This document shows positions 59,323 to 64,000 of a stretch of 64,000 bases of DNA, one piece after another. This DNA is from Puccinellia tenuiflora (lineage: Eukaryota; Streptophyta; Magnoliopsida; Poales; Poaceae), in contig QRDG01000415.1 in assembly GCA_012064385.1 (NCBI GenBank), positions 2,139,792 to 2,203,791 on the forward strand, read 5' to 3'. Position 1 is the stretch's first letter, and every line of letters begins with the position of its first letter. The notes beneath the pieces are model-generated. The model was not told where the DNA came from, did no database searches, and saw nothing but the letters and a program-made list of their open reading frames with translations. Both the position numbers and the translations under genes were made by a program.

Positions 59323-60509
59323 GAATCAGAAAAAAAGGGAAGCTCACTCATCTCCGATGGAGTCCCACGGATTGCGATGGAAGAACATCGCCTGGTCGAT
59401 TTTGTGAATGGAATGTTGGTCAGAGTCTAATATAACAAAGTTTGAAGACAAAATTTCAACATCTATAATACCAAACCAACACCAACAGATGCATCACCAA
59501 ATATATTTCCAATCTAGGCTGCGGTGTGTCCCTTCAAGCTTCCAAGGAGTTAATACATAAACCACGCAGCATACTACTCGAACTATGCATGTTCTCTTCC
59601 TCATCCGGAAGAGTAATCACGTAGCACCTCATCCGAACTGAACCCGCTCAGAATCAAAAATACTTTCTAAACTTCAAGTCGTCTATCGATGTCAAATAGT
59701 AAAATTATAAGCTGTGAACAAACATGAATAACGGATTACCTCTGGTAACAGAATAGCTCCCTAGTCCCTGATCCGTTTTCTGTTGATTCAGTGCAGCAAG
59801 AGTGAGCTCATGAATCAAGTTCTGTACCTGACAAAAATAGTGCGCTAGCTAGAAGCTAGCCTTGCTACTTAATATATCCGTGCTCTAGCTTGCTTTTTAC
59901 TCAACGAAAGGTAGGCCCGATTTTCTTCCTTCGCTCATCCCTAAGCTCTGCTTTGCTGTTAGCTTGTCCTTGCTTGGATGCCGCTGCTCAGCACTCAGTA
60001 GCCGTCTCCTCCCAAAATCTCTACAGTGCTGCAGCGCCATCACTTGCCGCGGATGACCTGTCCAGGGAACATGCAAATCAGATTAGAATAAATTAAATGA
60101 GCAAAAAATATCGGCTCATCCTGGAGCAGCCTCCATCTCAACCATGGCTCTGGTGACTGGCGGCGAGAGAACTCTGTAGTTTAGGACCCTAGTTATTACA
60201 AAGAGCAGATGCGCTACGTATAGCTCGACGGGCCATGGTGTGGGGCTGGGAGCGCTAGGTCTCTCGACGACGGACCGGCGGGGCGTGACCACATGTGCAG
60301 TATAAGGAGAGGCAACCGTGGAATGATTAGCTCAGGCCACCGCCGCCACCCCCCCCATCCTCGGTCAACCATAACGCCGCCGTGGAGCACCACGGCTGCT
60401 GGCCTTATCGAGTCAGCCACACCGGAGATAAACACAAACGCACACGGCGCACTACACCGAGAAGGAAAAAACGCTTCAGAACACACACACGAAGCTCACG
60501 GCAAGTCGC

Positions 60510-60790
60510 GAAAGAAAATCTGGCAGCGCTCATCATCCGCCTCAGTTCCTCGAAGGTGAGCGGCTGCCCGACTCCCGAGCCCGGCCATAGACCGCGCCAG
60601 CTCTGCGGCGCAGATGTACCCGTAGCCGCCATGGTCGAAGGCCTGGAACACCTCGAGCAGGGAGCCTGGGCGCGTGGGCGCTTACCAGCTCGTCGAACTC
60701 CACGGTGCCCCTGCCGTGGCGACGGCCGACGAATCTGCTTGCGGCGCTTCATGATGGCGATAAAGTCACTGCCAAAGAGGAGCGGGGAGC
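60510..60790 (-). pseudogene. calmodulin-like (EF-hand) gene fragments in the Helitron
   Basis: On the minus strand, in gene order: GRGTVEFDEL (EF-hand loop end, about 60720-60688) directly before a GTAAGC donor-like site; FQAFDHGGYGYICAAELA (a full loop in another frame, about 60650-60590, with D, G, Y and E at calcium-site positions, but with G-G where D-x-N/D is usual); LTFEELRRMM (helix, about 60550-60520). The order and spacing match plant calmodulin-like proteins. The frame changes between pieces, so there is no functional product. These are host gene fragments captured by the Helitron, possibly with intron remnants. Confidence 0.6.
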
Positions 60791-61172
60791 CCTGTTGGTC
60801 GACGACGACGACCTGGTGGTGCTCGACTGTGATGCGCTTGGCTTTTCACGGGAGAGGGATTGGTTGTGTGGCGTCCAATCTCCAATGAGCGCTTCATGGT
60901 GGCGCCGGTAGCGGTGGCGCGGCTCAAGAGTCAGGACGACATACGCGTGGAGCGAATAGGTCGATTTGACGGGACGGGTGGGTATAAGGTGGGACTCGTC
61001 GTCCTCGACTCGGAGAACGTATCCGGTCCGGTGTCCGTGCACACGGGATGAACTCAACGTACGAAACGGAGCTATCTGGAACGACGTACGAAACAAACAA
61101 AAAACACAATGTACCGACCAAACCAAACGGACGAACCAAAGAAGGCTTAATGACTTTATTATTAGGTAAAGA

Positions 61173-62232
61173 TTGTGGAATCTTATTCATAGTCGTACTT
61201 ACGAATATACTACAATATTATTCACAATAGGCTCCAATTATCTCATAAAAAAACCTCCTTTTCTCATAACTCATATGAAAAATATATGCGAATCATTAAA
61301 TAGATCCTTATTTCTAAACAGAGTGTTATCAAATAAATCTAAATGATTACAAATGAACCCTTAAAATTTAATCCCATTTCTATGACCACACAATATCAAA
61401 ATATAATGTGACTACAATACTTTAGGCCGCATCAAAACACTTTTGAATAAACTCTAAATATTGCAATTTGCAAAAACACTTTTCACAAGTGTTCATACTA
61501 AAACAATAACTCAAATATTTTGTCTCTTTTGATCAAATCGAAAAGACTCAGTTATCTTGTTAACTTAATATCCTTTACTTCTAAATACGTTCTCATCATA
61601 ACTTGAATAAATACATCTATTCACTCATTCGTGATGAAGCACACATAAAATAATGATGTCTCTTATTCACTGAAAAATACAACCAACACTTGTGTTTATT
61701 TTTAGCTACTCATGGCATTTTCATAAAATGGCATTTCAATCACACTACTTAGTGATGCGCATCAAACATGCTCTTCAACACTATAGCACAATTAAAACAA
61801 ATCTCATCATTAAGTATTGGATATTTTAGTATGTTTCATATTTTATAAATGTTTAACTAATTATCGTTTAAATCACACAAAGGACAATAATCTCATAATC
61901 GAAGCGTGATCACCAAAAAGGATTACTCATGAAAATAGAACAACCACTTGTCTTTAACATGAATGACCGTCTCGCAAACCGAGACACACCAATTTAAAGA
62001 TCACACTTAATTCGATTACAAAACTTATTCAAATCCTCTAATTTAAAATGATAAATGTAGAAGTAGAATGTCGCCAGCATCAACTCCTTGATTGCCATCT
62101 CTCCACGAAATCCACTAAGTCCCTTCATGCACTTCTCAAACGGCAGGCCCTGTTTTCACAAAATAGCACAAGTATCAAATACTTAGCTCACCACAAGTGT
62201 AAATAGGACATTAAACATTTATAACTAGTATA
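61173..62232 (-). other. non-coding internal region of copia-like copy 2, continued
   Basis: AT-rich, matches about 44540-45660 of copy 1. No coding sequence seen. Confidence 0.7.
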
Positions 62233-62862
62233 TCAAAATATACCTTCTACATTGACTACTTCTCCTGCTATGGGCTCTACTTTGACATGACGCAGCCGAG
62301 ACACAAACTCACAGAAGGTGATCGAATCTCCTCTCATAACATAGTCTCTGACATAATTCTTGTAGCTGGGAGAAAGCGAGCGCAACACCCCATCTATCAC
62401 CAATTTGTCAGTCATCTCATAGTTCCAAACATCCACCAGAGTGTAATACAACTTATGCATCTTCCTCAGTTGTTGTTCCAAGCAAGTGTTTTCTTCCATC
62501 TTAGTTGAAAGAAATTCATCCAGAACCTCAAACCTTGCAACTCTAACTTGCGCTATGAACCTACTCTTAAGCTCATTAACAATCTCCATTGCGCTCAAGT
62601 TCTCAAATTGGTTGACAAGGTTAATGTTCATGAAGGTGCGCACCAACCACTGGACTTTCAAGTAGATGGTCTGTTGCTCGTACCATTCCATGTACCCTTC
62701 ATAGTCTGCAGCAACATCTGGGCATTCTTCTAAAGGTTCATCTATCACGTAGAGCTCATGATTTTCATAAAGGGTTTCTCTCAGACGCATGTACCAAGTA
62801 GCAAAATTTGCCCCATCCACACGCAGATCCTCAGAGAGGAACATCTTTCTGTAGTCACCCAT
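62233..62862 (-). CDS. copia-type gag (open frame)
   Basis: A 209-codon open frame from ATG at 62862. It has the layout of copia gag proteins of the UBN2 group: an N-terminal ANFATWYMRLRETL block (about residues 19-32, with the conserved W), YEQQTIYLKVQWLVRTFM, VNELKSRFIAQ, an LSTKMEENTCLEQQLRKMHK block and a C-terminal ITFCEFVSRLRHV. No zinc knuckle follows, and no protease, integrase or RT is found downstream on the same strand. Gag would form particles around element RNA. With no pol, this family would need enzymes from another element. The two other gag copies of the family in the window (45663-46243 and 47743-48330) are dead. Confidence 0.7.
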   Translation of the reverse strand: MGDYRKMFLSEDLRVDGANFATWYMRLRETLYENHELYVIDEPLEECPDVAADYEGYMEWYEQQTIYLKVQWLVRTFMNINLVNQFENLSAMEIVNELKSRFIAQVRVARFEVLDEFLSTKMEENTCLEQQLRKMHKLYYTLVDVWNYEMTDKLVIDGVLRSLSPSYKNYVRDYVMRGDSITFCEFVSRLRHVKVEPIAGEVVNVEGIF

Positions 62863-63484
62863 GATCTAAAAGGATTTTGCAAAGACATTTTAGGACTTTT
62901 GTTTATGATAATTTTATGTTCATATTAATCAAATTACTTCATGAACTCCCACTAAACTCAACATCTCTCCGGTTGTTTAGTGACACACGATCCAAATCCA
63001 CTACACCACCTCCGATCATCACGTGAGATGATATAGCTTCAATGGTGAACAACTCAGTCTTGATCATATCATTCATATGAGTCGTGTTTAACCTTTCGGT
63101 TCCGTGTTCCCGAGGCCATGTCTGTACATGCTAGGCTCGTCAAGATTTACCGTAGTATTTCATGCATGTGTAAACTGGCTTACACCCGTTGTATGTGGAC
63201 GTTGAATCTATCACACCCGATCATCACGTGGTGCTTCAAAACGACGAACTTTCACAACGGTGCATACTAGGGGAGAACACTTAATTATCTTGATATTAAC
63301 GTGAGAGATCACCTTATCATGCTACCGTCGCGATCAAATCTAAGCAAGCAATAAGGTGCATAAAAGGATTAACATCACATGCAATTCATAAATTGTGATA
63401 TGATATGGCCTTTTCTTCTTGTGCCTTTGATCTCCATCTCCAAAGCACCGGCATGATCTCCATCACCTCCGGCATTGTGGCGCC
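62863..63484 (-). other. leader region of copia-like copy 2
   Basis: Matches 46244-46858 of copy 1 and 48324-48954 in the CACTA copy. Non-coding. Ends at GTGGCGCC, where the plus-strand LTR begins. Confidence 0.75.
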
Positions 63485-64000
63485 TGTTGGAGATATGCCC
63501 AAGAGGCAATAATAATGATTATTGTTTATCATATTTCCCCGTTCATGATATGTTTAATTCCATTCTAGAATTGTATTAATCGGAAACAAATACATGTGTG
63601 GAATATAAATGGTAATGTGTCCCTAGTCTTTCCTCTTGTGACTAGTTTGTTTGATTAAGTGATGGTTAGATGTTTCCTAATCATGGATTTATGAATCACT
63701 TGATAAACGAAGTTTGTATCATGGGAGATGATATAATGGACAAGACTCAAATTAAATAGATGTCAAATATAGTTTCCTTAGACCATGAGATTATGTTACT
63801 CCCGCTTGTCGGAGGAGTGCTTTGTGGACATCAAACGTCACTTCGTAACTGGGTGATTATAAAGGTGGCTTTCAGGCTCTCTAATGATAGGTTATCTCTA
63901 GGCCCTCTCGGTAGTATAGCATCCAAACGCTTGCAAGCATATGACTAAGTGGCTAGTCATAAGGGATCCTATTCTATGGGAATGAGTAAAGCGAACTTGT
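63485..64000 (+). repeat. LTR of another BARE/Angela-like element, truncated by the window
   Basis: Starts TGTTGGAGATATGCCC on the plus strand and contains stretches matching the copia-like LTRs in inverse orientation (GACCATGAGATTATGTTACT, GGGTGATTATAAAGGTGGCT). It is therefore a related LTR inserted head-on into copy 2. The left flank pentamer is GCGCC. Whether it is a solo LTR or a full element cannot be told from here. Confidence 0.8.

Larger units (their letters stand above)
58857..61172 (-). mobile_element. Helitron, non-autonomous, with gene fragments
   Basis: Minus-strand 3' end: the hairpin CCCGTTGCAACGCACGGG, about ten bases, then CTAG at 58860-58857, followed by host T. The 5' end is TCTTTACCTAATAATAAAG at 61172, preceded by host A. 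Insertion between A and T, the CTAG terminus with a subterminal hairpin, and no target duplication are the Helitron hallmarks. The flanking copia-like sequence continues on both sides as in copy 1, apart from two bases. It has no Rep/helicase. It carries pieces that look like captured gene fragments. Confidence 0.85.
55112..63484 (-). mobile_element. copia-like gag-only LTR element, copy 2 (truncated)
   Basis: Same family and orientation as 40894-52247. The 3' LTR is 55112-56982, followed by the same AT-rich non-coding region, then gag (62233-62862) and leader. The left flank pentamer is TGGTC; its partner is outside. It is cut by a Helitron (58857-61172) and on the right by a plus-strand LTR from 63485, so the primer site and 5' LTR are not visible. 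Confidence 0.85.

Noticed and set aside
60405..60752. 115-codon ORF as an intact gene
   Set aside because: Its frame follows only part of the EF-hand similarity; the rest is in other frames, so it is a fragment in a Helitron.

Overview
This window is intergenic plant DNA made almost entirely of transposable elements nested inside one another. I found no intact host gene, rRNA or tRNA. The LTR starts (TGTTGGGAATATGCCC in the BARE/Angela style, TGATACGTC in the large gypsy families), the CACTA, Helitron and Tat-type gypsy remains, and a GC-rich, CHG-depleted character all suggest a large-genome pooid grass of the wheat/barley/rye group. That assignment is inference from element families. No database search was possible.

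Left third (1-19463). A decayed TNP2-type CACTA transposase gene lies at 16021-19450. To its left, 1287-15976 is a chain of seven 1.3-2.5 kb modules of a type I cannot place in a named family. Each module is separated from the next by a (TA)n microsatellite. Each carries a conserved left end (ACTCAGCTATTCT or close), subterminal palindromes that match at its two ends, internal repeats of about 165-180 bp, a strand-asymmetric field of TGAACTT words and a GC-rich block. Six modules point the same way and the seventh is inverted. This is the least explained structure here.

Right two thirds (19464-64000). A Tat-lineage Ty3/gypsy element on the minus strand provides the frame: 3' LTR at 19464-20108, two antisense (plus-strand) ORFs at 20317-21811 (one B3-domain-like), then integrase, RNase H, RT and protease in scattered pieces. 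Three LTR elements split it. (a) An Athila-like gag-protease element lacking pol (23256-39733) is itself split by a gag-only element with 3.5 kb LTRs (27481-36341, TSD AGCCA). (b) A gag-only copia-like element (40894-52247, TSD ATGGC) is split by a 2.87 kb CACTA element (47123-49992, TSD TTG). (c) A second copy of the same copia-like family (55112-63484) is split by a Helitron (58857-61172) carrying calmodulin-like gene fragments and is cut on the right by another LTR (63485 onward).

Three of the LTR elements lack a polymerase and would depend on proteins from other elements. The CACTA at 47123 contains a 1.27 kb copy of its own flanking retroelement, bracketed by a 55 bp duplication, which looks like a templated-insertion scar. 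Several premature stops are TAG or TGA codons that fit C-to-T decay at methylated CHG or CG sites.
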